From Verrucomicrobiota bacterium (GTDB lineage Bacteria > Verrucomicrobiota > Verrucomicrobiia > Opitutales > UBA953), in NCBI GenBank assembly GCA_016871415.1, contig VHDL01000010.1:1-64000 (forward strand): a stretch of 64,000 nt of DNA, read 5' to 3'. The number at the start of each line of letters is the position of its first letter. Position 1 is the stretch's first letter. Positions 18,193 through 26,597 of the stretch are shown in pieces. The notes under the pieces are model-generated. The model searched no databases. It was not told the origin of the DNA and worked only from the letters and a program-made list of their open reading frames with translations. Made by a program: the position numbers and the translations under genes.

Positions 18193-18221
18193 GTGATAGG
18201 TCACGTCAGCCCCCTTTTCAA
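18193..18221 (-). promoter_or_regulatory. promoter of prfB
   Basis: On the minus strand TTGAAA (18221-18216), 17 bases, TATCAC (18198-18193), then 14 bases to the ATG at 18178. Both boxes are good matches and the leader would be about eight bases. Confidence 0.55.
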
Positions 18222-18246
18222 TGGCAGATTGCGTGCGGCAACGCGC

Positions 18247-18274
18247 TTGCGCCCGCCGGGCGCGAGGGCATACC
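18247..18274 (+). promoter_or_regulatory. leaderless-type promoter of the M16 peptidase gene
   Basis: TTGCGC (18247-18252), 16 bases, CATACC (18269-18274), then six bases to the ATG at 18281. The boxes are weak but the geometry is the same as elsewhere and selects this start over an ATG at 18221. Confidence 0.35.
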
Positions 18275-18280
18275 AGCCTC

Positions 18281-20839
18281 ATGTCCGAACTTGAAGGCCT
18301 GACTCACGAGCAGATCGCCGGGCCTCCTCCCGAACGCAGGGTTCTCTCCAACGGTCTCGAGGTGCTGTTCTGCCATCGTCCCGGCATCGGTCTCTGCACC
18401 GTGCAGGCCTGGGTCAGGACGGGCAGCGTGGACGAGGGTCGCTGGGAGGGCTCGGGCATCTCCCACTACCTCGAGCATATGGTCTTCAAGGGGACCGAGC
18501 GCTTCAACGGACGCCAGCTTACCGAGGCCGTGCACCGCGTTGGCGGCACGTCCAACGCCTACACCACCTTCGACCGGACGGTCTACTACGTCGACGCGCC
18601 GGAGGAAGGCTTTGAGACCGCGATGGAGGCCGTCTCGGAGATGGTCTTCGCGCCGTTGCTCTCCGATGAGGATGCCAGGATGGAGCGGGAGGTCATCCTC
18701 CGGGAGATTGCCATGCGCGATGACGACCATGATTCGGTGCTGGCTGAGGCGGTCCTGGCGGAGGCCGTGCGCCGCAATCCCCTGCGTCATCCGATCATCG
18801 GACACCGCGAGAGCTTCGTCGCCATCACGGCGGACGACCTGCGACGCTACCACCGTGAACGATACGTGACTTCCAACGTCGTGCTGGCCGTCGGCGGCTC
18901 GATGTCTGCTGAGCAGGCCTTTGATTCCGCCGAACGTTGGTTCGGAAGCCACCTCCGTCGGCCGCTGGTCGATTCCCTTCCTCCGTCCGAGCCGCCTCAG
19001 GCGCTCAGGAGACGCGTCGAGGTCATCCGTGACGTCAGCACCCTGCGGGGAGTCAGCTGCTGGCGTGCCCCGGCCCTGTTCGACGAGGGTCGGCAGGCCT
19101 TCGACGTGTTCATGGGCATCCTCGGCTCCGGCCAGAGTTCGCCGCTCTGGACCGAGCTCCGTGAACGTCGGAAGCTCGTGCATGGTGTCGACGTCTCGGT
19201 CTTCGGCACGCGTGATGTCGGCCTCGCCTGGGCCGGTTGGAACGCCGACGCCGGGGCGGACGCGGGGGTCATCGAGGACGCGCTCGCTGAGGTCGCGGCA
19301 AAGACCGCCACGGGGGGTGTCGACGAGGCCGCCGTACGTCGGGTGCGACGGCAGTCGGTCGTGACCATGGTCAACGGCTTGAAGTCTATCCATGGTCTGA
19401 CGGCACGGGCGGCGTCCACCGTGACTTCGGGACATGACGTCGGCTGGACGCTGCGTACGATCCGCAAACTGGCGGAGCTTACTCCCGAGGAGGTGGCCGA
19501 GGAAGGCTCCCGTTGGATCGGTCCGGACAATCTGACGGTCGGCGTACTCCGCAAAGTGTCCGCCGTCGCGGCCTCCGGGTCCGTCGCGGCCCAGGGTCGT
19601 TCCAACGGGGAATTCGAAGTGAGGACGCTCGACAACGGCGTCCGCGTGGTGCTCCAGCTTGACCGGTCGCTCCCGAAGGCCGGTTTCGGCGCCTTCATGT
19701 CGGCCGGCGGTCCCTTCGAGCCCGCTGACCGCCGAGGCGCGACGGCGCTGCTTTCGACGATGCTGACCAAGGATGCCGCCGGACGCACCCGAGCGGACAT
19801 CTCGGCCGAGACCGACGCCCTGGGCATGACGTTCGCGGAGCACGCATCCCAGCTCAGTTGCGGCCTCTGGGGGGAGGCGCTTGTCTCCGACTTCGATCGC
19901 ATGACGCACCTGGTGTCGGACGGATTGCTGAGGCCTGACTTCGACCCAGAGGCGTTCGAGCAGGAGAAGGCCTCGCAGATCGCCTCCTGCAAGGAGGCCG
20001 AGGACGACATCGTCGAGAAGGCGAGGCTGGCCCTGCTGCGCCAGTTCTTCGGCCAGCATCCGCTGGGCGTGGACACCTCCGGCACGCCGGAGACGCTTGC
20101 GCGCAACGACCTCGAGGGCGTGCGCGGTCTGCATGCCGCGCTGATCGTGCCGGAAAATCTCGTCCTCGGCTTCTCGGGTGATTTCGACGTTTCACGGGCC
20201 ATGCAGCTCGCTCAGGCGAGGTTCGGGGGGCTGTCCAAGTCCTCGTTCAAGCCGAGGGGGTTCGCTCCGCACACGCCTGGCGTCGCCCGCAAGGCGCGCA
20301 TGGAGGCCGTCGGCGAGCAGGCCGTCGTGGCCCTGGCCTTCCCCCATTGCGGCTTCGGGGCCGAGGCGGTGGTCGCGGCCGGCATCGTCGACGAACTGCT
20401 CAGCGGCATGGCCTCCGGGCTTTTCCGCCGCATCCGGGAGGAGCGCGGCCTAGCCTATTTTGTCGGCGCCTCACGGGTCGAGACGGCCGATCAGGGCATG
20501 TTCTACCTCTTCGCCGGGACCGCTCCTGGCGCGGAAGGCGAGGTTCTCCGTGAGATGCGCGCCGAGCTTGAACGCATCCGTACGGGTCATTTCGCCGCGG
20601 ACGAACTCGATGACGTCAAGCGCAGCATGCGCGCCGCCAGACGGCAGGCCCGGCAGTCACCCGGAGCTAGGGTGCAGGGCGCCATGCTTCGCGAGCTCGT
20701 CGGGCTGGGTGCCAACTTCGATTCTGAATGGGAACGACGGATGTCCACCACCGGGCCCGCCCAGGTGTCGGCCTATGCGCGGGACTGGCTCAGCGCCAGG
20801 CATGAGCAGGAGCTCGTGGTCGTGCCTAAGCGTCCCTGA
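18281..20839 (+). CDS. M16 family zinc metallopeptidase, two-domain
   Basis: An 852-residue insulinase-like protein with two M16 halves. The first half holds the inverted zinc motif H62-YLE-H66, and TERFNGRQLTEAVHRVGG follows. The distal Glu lies in the MEREVILREIAMRDDDHD stretch. The second half, from about 445, lacks the HxxEH motif and has RRIREERGLAYFVGASR (near residue 715), the substrate-binding block usual for the inactive half. It degrades peptides; there is no signal peptide, so it is likely cytosolic or exported by another route. Its 3' end overlaps the convergent MFS gene by 14 bases. Confidence 0.9.
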   Translation: MSELEGLTHEQIAGPPPERRVLSNGLEVLFCHRPGIGLCTVQAWVRTGSVDEGRWEGSGISHYLEHMVFKGTERFNGRQLTEAVHRVGGTSNAYTTFDRTVYYVDAPEEGFETAMEAVSEMVFAPLLSDEDARMEREVILREIAMRDDDHDSVLAEAVLAEAVRRNPLRHPIIGHRESFVAITADDLRRYHRERYVTSNVVLAVGGSMSAEQAFDSAERWFGSHLRRPLVDSLPPSEPPQALRRRVEVIRDVSTLRGVSCWRAPALFDEGRQAFDVFMGILGSGQSSPLWTELRERRKLVHGVDVSVFGTRDVGLAWAGWNADAGADAGVIEDALAEVAAKTATGGVDEAAVRRVRRQSVVTMVNGLKSIHGLTARAASTVTSGHDVGWTLRTIRKLAELTPEEVAEEGSRWIGPDNLTVGVLRKVSAVAASGSVAAQGRSNGEFEVRTLDNGVRVVLQLDRSLPKAGFGAFMSAGGPFEPADRRGATALLSTMLTKDAAGRTRADISAETDALGMTFAEHASQLSCGLWGEALVSDFDRMTHLVSDGLLRPDFDPEAFEQEKASQIASCKEAEDDIVEKARLALLRQFFGQHPLGVDTSGTPETLARNDLEGVRGLHAALIVPENLVLGFSGDFDVSRAMQLAQARFGGLSKSSFKPRGFAPHTPGVARKARMEAVGEQAVVALAFPHCGFGAEAVVAAGIVDELLSGMASGLFRRIREERGLAYFVGASRVETADQGMFYLFAGTAPGAEGEVLREMRAELERIRTGHFAADELDDVKRSMRAARRQARQSPGARVQGAMLRELVGLGANFDSEWERRMSTTGPAQVSAYARDWLSARHEQELVVVPKRP

Positions 20840-22103
20840 AGTGCCTGCGGGCCCAGACGGCGGCGGCCATGCCGGGCAGCGCCAGCGCCAGGGAGAACAG
20901 GAAGTAGCGGGCGTAGCCCATTTCTTGGGCCAGCCAGCCCGCCCAGAGGCCGGGCAAGTAGGTGGCGATCAGCGCCAAAGTGGACAGGGCCGCGTAACGA
21001 ACGGCGGCCGAGGCCCCTTCGGCCAGCTTCATCATGGACAGGAGCAGCGCGCAGAGTCCGGCGCCATAAGCGAGGTATTCGATGAAGAAGACTGCGCCGA
21101 CCGTCCAGACGCTGTGCCCGGACCCGTAGGCGAGCCATGTGACGGCCAGCAAAGGCGCATGCATAGCCAGTCCGAGCGGAAGCAGGGCGTTGCCGACGCG
21201 CAGCCGGGTGACGACGATTGAGCCGATGACGCCGCCGGCCGCCAGTCCTCCCACGGCCGTGAACATGCGGATGAGCGCATAGGTCTCATTGTCGAGGGCG
21301 AGCCCGCCCCTCTCGAGCGGCGCGAGCGAATACAGGGGTAGGATCCTCGCCATGTGAATCTCGCTCGCCCGGTAGAGCAGGATGAGCGCCGCGACCGCCG
21401 GCAGCCTGGGGTCGCGGAGGAGGTCGCGGAGGCCGGCGCCCATCGCCTGGAGCCTGCTCCTGACGTCCATGCCGTCGGCCTCGTGCTCCGGTTCGTCGCG
21501 GAAGGCGCGCAGGTTAATCAAGCTGAGCGCGAGCGCGAACCCGGCTGCGGTGAGAAGCGCGGTCGACCAGGCGGCGGCGATGCCTTCGCCCCGGTGGATG
21601 AGCATGCCCGCCAGGCCGATCAGGCAAGGCCCGGCGAGCACGGAGCCGACCTTGGAGGCCACGTTGAGCAGCCCGGAGTGGCTGGCCCGGCTCCGCTCAT
21701 CGAGTGAGGCGACGAAATAGCCGTCTAGAGCGAAGTCATGCGCCGCCGCGACCACCGACAGGAGCACCAGGCAGGCCACCACCGGCGCTCCGCCGGATTC
21801 AGCCAGGTAGGGCAGGGCGCAGCCCGCTAGAAGCAGCAGCACCGCCGTCGAGGCCTGGGTCAGGACAATGAGGGGCCTCGGCCGGAATGCGGCGATGAAC
21901 GGGGCCATCAGCACCTTGAAGCCGAAGATCAGCCCCAGGGCCGACTGGATGCGCGTGATGCCCGCGTCGGCCGAACCGAGGTTGCGCAGGGCCACGGGCA
22001 GCGCCTCGTCACGCACCGCTGCGGGGAGGGCTTGGAAGACATAGCAGCCAGCCACCCACGCCCAGACGGCGCGCCTCTGAACGGGGGTCGGGACCTCTTG
22101 CAT
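20826..22103 (-). CDS. MFS transporter, AmpG-like
   Basis: A 425-residue membrane protein with about 12 predicted helices. Segments such as QSALGLIFGFKVLMAPFIAAF and AAAHDFALDGYFVASL resemble the AmpG/PAT-type major facilitator group, which imports anhydromuropeptides or related cell-wall fragments. The substrate is inferred from resemblance only. It is the last gene of the long leftward operon led by mlaE, four bases after the gene before it. Confidence 0.72.
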   Translation of the reverse strand: MQEVPTPVQRRAVWAWVAGCYVFQALPAAVRDEALPVALRNLGSADAGITRIQSALGLIFGFKVLMAPFIAAFRPRPLIVLTQASTAVLLLLAGCALPYLAESGGAPVVACLVLLSVVAAAHDFALDGYFVASLDERSRASHSGLLNVASKVGSVLAGPCLIGLAGMLIHRGEGIAAAWSTALLTAAGFALALSLINLRAFRDEPEHEADGMDVRSRLQAMGAGLRDLLRDPRLPAVAALILLYRASEIHMARILPLYSLAPLERGGLALDNETYALIRMFTAVGGLAAGGVIGSIVVTRLRVGNALLPLGLAMHAPLLAVTWLAYGSGHSVWTVGAVFFIEYLAYGAGLCALLLSMMKLAEGASAAVRYAALSTLALIATYLPGLWAGWLAQEMGYARYFLFSLALALPGMAAAVWARRHFRDA

Positions 22104-22107
22104 GTTT

Positions 22108-22956
22108 TCAGGAGCCCTTGCCGTCGCCGAGCTGGTTCTTGGCGTAGAAGTCGACCGACTTCAGGAGCCCGTCGACGAACTTGGCGGCGGTGATGTTGAG
22201 TCCGAGCAGCTCGGCATCCCCGAGCTCCAGCATCGTGCCGGGCTTGAAGGTGCGGGTGGTGTCGACGAGGCGGGAGATTGTCTTTGTGCGGGCGTGCAGG
22301 ACGTCGCCGATGGGGTGCCTGACCACGCCCTCGGGCGCGAGGGCCTCGGCCGAGGTGGTCTCCTGCGAGTCTTCCGGCACCTCGCAGTCCTGCATGGACT
22401 TGAATTCCAGCGTCAGCGAGCCGTCGGGCGCGATGTCATCGTTCGTGACCATGCCCCCGCGCGAAAGCACCCGGAGGGCGGCGGCGAGGCTGAAGACGCC
22501 GTCTTCCAGCTCGCAGACGATACCGTAGGTCTCCTCAAGGGCCCCGAACTTCTCCTGCAGGTTCATGCGGGCGAAGGAGGCGTGCTCCTTTTCAACCTGC
22601 TCGATGAGCTCCTTGCCCGGCTGGGTGTTGCGTCCGCAATAGCGCACGAAAAGGCACAGGTGATGGCAGTCCACCATGCACTCAACCGTGAGCACGAGGA
22701 GGTCGTTGATGGTCGTCCGCAGCATTAGGCCTCTGGCGAACGCCAGCATCTGGGGGGCGGGCAGGTGCGCCTGGGGCAGCGGCATGACTCGTGAGAGGCC
22801 GGAGAAACGGTCGTAGGCCGCGGGGTCGGCGGTCTTCAGGCCCGCGAGATTGAAGGCGAGAAGGTCGTGCTGGCGCTGCAGGGCGGTGAAGAACTTGCGG
22901 CTGATTGACTGCAGCGAGATGACGCTGTCGCGAGGGACTGGAGCGGGCTGTGGCAT
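22108..22956 (-). CDS. uncharacterised protein with a Cys/His cluster
   Basis: A 282-residue soluble protein I do not recognise. It looks mostly helical. It has a compact metal-site-like cluster, CMVDCHHLCLFVRYC (Cys93, Cys97, His98, His99, Cys101, Cys107). The C-terminal third has many Val/Ile/Asp residues (GDVLHARTKTISRLVDT). It lies between the RNA methyltransferase-like gene (3-base gap) and the AmpG-like transporter (4-base gap) in the mla operon. A link to envelope lipid handling would be guilt by association only. Confidence 0.6.
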   Translation of the reverse strand: MPQPAPVPRDSVISLQSISRKFFTALQRQHDLLAFNLAGLKTADPAAYDRFSGLSRVMPLPQAHLPAPQMLAFARGLMLRTTINDLLVLTVECMVDCHHLCLFVRYCGRNTQPGKELIEQVEKEHASFARMNLQEKFGALEETYGIVCELEDGVFSLAAALRVLSRGGMVTNDDIAPDGSLTLEFKSMQDCEVPEDSQETTSAEALAPEGVVRHPIGDVLHARTKTISRLVDTTRTFKPGTMLELGDAELLGLNITAAKFVDGLLKSVDFYAKNQLGDGKGS

Positions 22957-22959
22957 GGC

Positions 22960-23784
22960 TCAGGGCTGAGGATTGGACCCTTTGTCCTTGCTGTGGCGAG
23001 CCCTTTTGCGGGCAAGGAAGCCGTCCTTGCGCGGGGCCGTGGCGGTGGAGATCCAGGCGGCCGCCACGGGGATGATTTCCGCCAAGGACAGACGGCGGCG
23101 GTCCGGATGGCCCGGAAAGCGGAAGCAGTGGGTGACCTTGGAACGCAAGTCGGGATCGAGGTTGCCCCCTGAGACGAGCAGGGCGAGATGGAGGCCGGGA
23201 ACGCGCACGGGGACGGCGAGGTCGATCTTGCGTCCCTCCGACGGGCTCAGCGCGACCACGCAGCAGCGGTCCTCGACGAGACCGAGGAGGCCGCCGAGCG
23301 CGGCGGCCCGCATGAGGATCACCTCCTCCAGCGCGCCACGCGCCAACGCCCAGGCCGCGGGGTGATGCGCCAGTTTCTCGCTACCCGAGGAGAGCAGCAG
23401 GCGTCGCAGACCGAAGGCCGACATCGCCCGGGCGATCGCGGCGAGGTCGGCGGGATCCCGCAGTCCGTCGGCGATCACGACCGTCTCGTGGGCTTCGCGC
23501 CAGTCGGTGAAGTCGCTGACCCTTGCCAAGCTCGGCTCGGGACGGAAGGTCACCGCGCAGGCGTCGTCGCAGGGACCTTCGGCGGCCCTGGTGAGCTCGG
23601 GTCCGGAGACGGTGCGAAGCGGGATGCCGAGGGCCTTGATTTCGGTGGCATGCTCGGCGAGAGCGTCCTCGCCCTCGCGTGCCATCGTGACCTCACGCAG
23701 GGCCTTGGGGTGGTTTCGGAGGCAGGCCAGCACGGCCTCGGCGCCCCGGAGCACCAGACGCGAGCGGTTCGGGTCCTCGCTCAC
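22960..23784 (-). CDS. degenerate SpoU/TrmH-like RNA methyltransferase homologue
   Basis: A 274-residue protein whose layout follows the TrmH family. There is an N-terminal L30e-like substrate domain, VVIADGLRDPADLAAIARAM (about 97-116), WALARGALEEVILM, and a C-terminal IIPVAAAW. The cofactor-knot signatures are eroded. The usual GNEGxGL is replaced by SGGNLDPDL, and SLNVSVAAA by SLAEIIPVAAA, losing the conserved Asn. It may bind RNA without methylating it. The C-terminus is basic (RKRARHSKDK). It overlaps the DUF5069 gene by four bases. Confidence 0.6.
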   Translation of the reverse strand: MSEDPNRSRLVLRGAEAVLACLRNHPKALREVTMAREGEDALAEHATEIKALGIPLRTVSGPELTRAAEGPCDDACAVTFRPEPSLARVSDFTDWREAHETVVIADGLRDPADLAAIARAMSAFGLRRLLLSSGSEKLAHHPAAWALARGALEEVILMRAAALGGLLGLVEDRCCVVALSPSEGRKIDLAVPVRVPGLHLALLVSGGNLDPDLRSKVTHCFRFPGHPDRRRLSLAEIIPVAAAWISTATAPRKDGFLARKRARHSKDKGSNPQP

Positions 23785-24251
23785 GGCAGGCGGCCCTCGT
23801 CGAGGTCGATCATGTCCGCGAACGAGATGACGTCGGTGCGGTGGGCGGCGCCCATCTTGCGCTTTGCGTCGTCGAGGGCTTCGCGGCCCATCTCGCTCAT
23901 GCCCTTCTGCACGAGCTCACGATTCCAGACATGGACCCTGAGGTCGGCGGGGAAGAGGGCGAGCAGCCGGGCGTCGAGCGACCGTTCGTCGACAGATTCT
24001 CTAACGGCTGCGATGACCTGTTCGGGGTCGACGCCGAGGTGCAGGCAGAGGAAGCGGTCGAATCCCTTGCAGAAATTTCGCTGATAGGACTTCGGCAGCT
24101 CACCCGCAAGATGCTTGCGGATCTTGGCGACAAATCTCGGCAGGTGCAGCAGTCCCGTGGCGGGATGCGGAAGGTACGAGGAGGGTAGGTCGTAGCAGAT
24201 CTCCCCGGTGGCTTCGGAGAAGCCCATCGGGCGTCGCGGTCCGGAACTCAT
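23781..24251 (-). CDS. DUF5069 domain protein
   Basis: A 156-residue protein. TGLLHLPRFVAKIRKHLAGEL (split here: LLHLPRF then KIRKHLAG) near residues 33-52 followed by a D-rich FDRFLCLHLGVD is the pattern of DUF5069. This family is frequent in Verrucomicrobiota and Planctomycetota and has unknown function. Its stop and start overlap those of the neighbours by four bases each, so it is translationally coupled inside the mla operon. Confidence 0.72.
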   Translation of the reverse strand: MSSGPRRPMGFSEATGEICYDLPSSYLPHPATGLLHLPRFVAKIRKHLAGELPKSYQRNFCKGFDRFLCLHLGVDPEQVIAAVRESVDERSLDARLLALFPADLRVHVWNRELVQKGMSEMGREALDDAKRKMGAAHRTDVISFADMIDLDEGRLP

Positions 24252-24799
24252 CGCTTGGGCAGGAGGGAGACGAGTGACGCCGCCGCCTTATCGAGATTGG
24301 ATGACTGGGCTGCCACGAATTCACCGGGTTCATCCGTGGCCAACGGGCTGCTCCACTCCGCCTCGGACTCATGGCGTCGTTCACCCGCTGATGTTTCGAG
24401 GCGGAACCTGAGGCGAAGCCGCGCGAGGCCGTCCACCACGTCCATGCGCAGCAGGTCCGCATGAAGCACGAAGTGGTCCTCCGCAGGAGGCTGGGAGGCG
24501 CACGGCAGACCGGTGAGGGCCGTGAGCCTGCGCCCGACGGCTTCAGGGACGGCTGACTCTAGGGGGGCGAGCCAGCGGTGCGAATCTTGGACGAGCACGG
24601 AGCCCAGGCGTTCGATGACGAGCGTCGGACGGCGCAGACCGGCCGGCACGCCGGCACGGGGCAGGTAGAGCGTGGGTTGCGTTCGGTCGGCCAGGCCGGA
24701 CGGCGAGGAAAATGCGTGGAAGACCACCGTCTCGCTGCGACTTCCCGGCATCAGGCAGCCGGTGAGGATCGTCAGCAGCAGGAGGGCCGCGTGCCTCAT
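24248..24799 (-). CDS. ABC-type transport auxiliary lipoprotein (PqiC/MlaD-associated)
   Basis: A 183-residue lipoprotein. The signal peptide ends LLTILTG-C (Cys15). The ABC_trans_aux pattern is visible as YLPRAGVPAGLRRPTLVIER and LVQDSHRWLAPLESAVPEAV, with a C-terminal EFVAAQSSNLDKAAASLVSL. Such lipoproteins sit on the inner face of the outer membrane and partner MCE-domain proteins in lipid transport. The overlap of four bases with mlaD supports that role. Confidence 0.82.
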   Translation of the reverse strand: MRHAALLLLTILTGCLMPGSRSETVVFHAFSSPSGLADRTQPTLYLPRAGVPAGLRRPTLVIERLGSVLVQDSHRWLAPLESAVPEAVGRRLTALTGLPCASQPPAEDHFVLHADLLRMDVVDGLARLRLRFRLETSAGERRHESEAEWSSPLATDEPGEFVAAQSSNLDKAAASLVSLLPKR

Positions 24800-25842
24800 T
24801 TTACGCCGGCGGCCTCCTTGCCGTCCACTTCAACCCTGCGCTCGGTCGCTTCGCGTCCCCTGCGTCCGGTTAGCACGGTCTCGGGATTGCGTTCGATGAA
24901 GTCCGCCAGAGAGCGGATCGCCTGCGCGGCCTCGGAGACGTCGGAGAGGGCCTGCTCGAGGTCGCGTCGGGCGGGCGAACCGGGTCGGGTGAGGGAGCGC
25001 AGGTTCGCGGAGGACTCCTCGAGCCGCTGGAGAGCCTTCCGGCCGGCCTCAGCCATGGCTCCGACGTCGGCCGCGACCGGATCAACCTTGCTGTCGAGCC
25101 GCCGGGCGAGCGCTTCGATGCCCTTCATGGCGGCTGAAAAGTCGCGGACCGCTTGCGTGATTGCGGGATCGGAGGTCACCTTGGCGATGTTCTCGGAGGC
25201 CGCGACCAGATTACCGTTGATCTTCTGGAACTCGATGCGCGAGGCCCCTTCGTCCAGTCTGCCCAGAATCGCGTCCGCCTTCCGCGTGATCGAGACGAAG
25301 TCCACCTTGCTGAGCTGGGTGAGCGTCTGGGAGACGGCCTTGGTGAGCGCGCCAAGGTTGGACGGAAGGGTGGGCACTTCGGGCAGTTCGCCCTTGGGGT
25401 CGTGCAGTTTGGCCGGAGTGTCAGGGAAGTAGTCGAGCTCCACGTAGAGCACTCCGGTGATCACCGACTGCTGCTGAAGCTTGGCCCGGAGGCCCTTTTC
25501 GATGGAGAGCCCCAGGCCTTTCTTTTCGAGGAGGGCCTCGTCGATACCCCTTCGCGTGAGCAGGTCCGGCGTGAACTCCATCACGACGGGAACCGCGTAG
25601 TCGGATCCTATCTGTCCCGGGGTGCGCAGCAGGACCTGGGAGACCTTGCCGACGGACACGCCCCTAAACTTGACCGGCGCGCCGATGTCGAGGCCGCTCA
25701 CGGAGTCCTCAAAGAAGGCGATGGCGACGGGCTTGCGCCCCGAGAAGGAGCCGGCACCCAGCAGCACCATGGCGACGATGAAGAGCACGACCCCTCCGGC
25801 CACGAAGGCCCCGATTAGGGTGACATTGGCGGATCGTCTCAT
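24796..25842 (-). CDS. mlaD: MCE-domain lipid transport protein (MlaD/PqiB type)
   Basis: A 348-residue protein with one N-terminal membrane anchor (about residues 8-29). An MCE domain, about 38-120, starts VAIAFFEDSVSGLDIGAPVK and continues FRGVSVGKV. A long helical C-terminal region, about 160-310, follows; it may form a tunnel or coiled needle. It binds phospholipid between the inner-membrane permease MlaE and the outer membrane. It is longer than E. coli MlaD (183 residues) and closer to the single-MCE proteins of other phyla. It lies one base after mlaF. Confidence 0.9.
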   Translation of the reverse strand: MRRSANVTLIGAFVAGGVVLFIVAMVLLGAGSFSGRKPVAIAFFEDSVSGLDIGAPVKFRGVSVGKVSQVLLRTPGQIGSDYAVPVVMEFTPDLLTRRGIDEALLEKKGLGLSIEKGLRAKLQQQSVITGVLYVELDYFPDTPAKLHDPKGELPEVPTLPSNLGALTKAVSQTLTQLSKVDFVSITRKADAILGRLDEGASRIEFQKINGNLVAASENIAKVTSDPAITQAVRDFSAAMKGIEALARRLDSKVDPVAADVGAMAEAGRKALQRLEESSANLRSLTRPGSPARRDLEQALSDVSEAAQAIRSLADFIERNPETVLTGRRGREATERRVEVDGKEAAGVK

Positions 25843-25843
25843 C

Positions 25844-26596
25844 TCAGTTTCGGTGATTCTGCTGGAAGAAGGCGTAGGCCCTCGGGTGCGCGCCCAGCGA
25901 GAGGAAATCCCGGGGCGGCGCGTAGGCCTCCATCCTGCCCGTCTCAGTGTCGAGGTAAACGCAGAAGTCCGCGGTGCGGAGGATGCTCGGCACTTCGTGA
26001 CTCACCATGACGATGGTGGTTCCGAAGGCCTCGCGGACGCGCAGGATGAGTTCGTCCATCCTGGCCGCGGTCAGGGGGTCGAGCCCGGCGCCGGGCTCAT
26101 CCAGGAAAAGGACCTCGGGGTCGAGGGCCAGGGCGCGGGCCAGCGCCGCCCGTTTGGCCATGCCGCCGCTGATCTCGGAGGGCAGCTTGTCCATGGCGTC
26201 CGCCAGGCCGACCAGGGACAGCTTGTATTCGGCCAGCTGCCGCTGTTCCCGGCGTGGAGGTGAGAGGAACTCACGGATGGGCAGTTCGACGTTCTCGCGT
26301 AGGGTGAGCGACGAGAACAGCGCCGAGCCCTGGAACAGGAAGCCCAGCCGCCGAAGCGCCTGCTCGCGCTCCTCGGTGGAGACGCTCGTGAGGTCCCGTC
26401 CCAGCAGCCGTGAACTGCCGGAGACGGGGTCGTCGAGTCCGCTGAGGGCCCGCATCAGCGTGCTCTTGCCGCAGCCGCTGGGACCCACGACGGCGAGGAT
26501 CCGTCCCGGCTTCAGCGCGAAGGTGATGCCGGACATAATGGCTTTGCCGCCGTGACCCACGGCGAGCTCCTCGCATGCAATCGCTTCGGCGGCCAT
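25844..26596 (-). CDS. mlaF: ABC transporter ATP-binding protein MlaF
   Basis: A 250-residue ATPase. Walker A is GPSGCGKST, the signature is ISGGMAKR, Walker B is VLFLDEPGAGLDP, and the H-loop is MVSHEVPS. The A-loop lies in the first strand. It powers phospholipid movement by the MlaE permease. The start MAAEAIACEEL at 26596 is one base after the mlaE stop; an ATG at 26608 overlapping mlaE by 11 bases is equally possible. Confidence 0.93.
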   Translation of the reverse strand: MAAEAIACEELAVGHGGKAIMSGITFALKPGRILAVVGPSGCGKSTLMRALSGLDDPVSGSSRLLGRDLTSVSTEEREQALRRLGFLFQGSALFSSLTLRENVELPIREFLSPPRREQRQLAEYKLSLVGLADAMDKLPSEISGGMAKRAALARALALDPEVLFLDEPGAGLDPLTAARMDELILRVREAFGTTIVMVSHEVPSILRTADFCVYLDTETGRMEAYAPPRDFLSLGAHPRAYAFFQQNHRN

Positions 26597-26597
26597 G

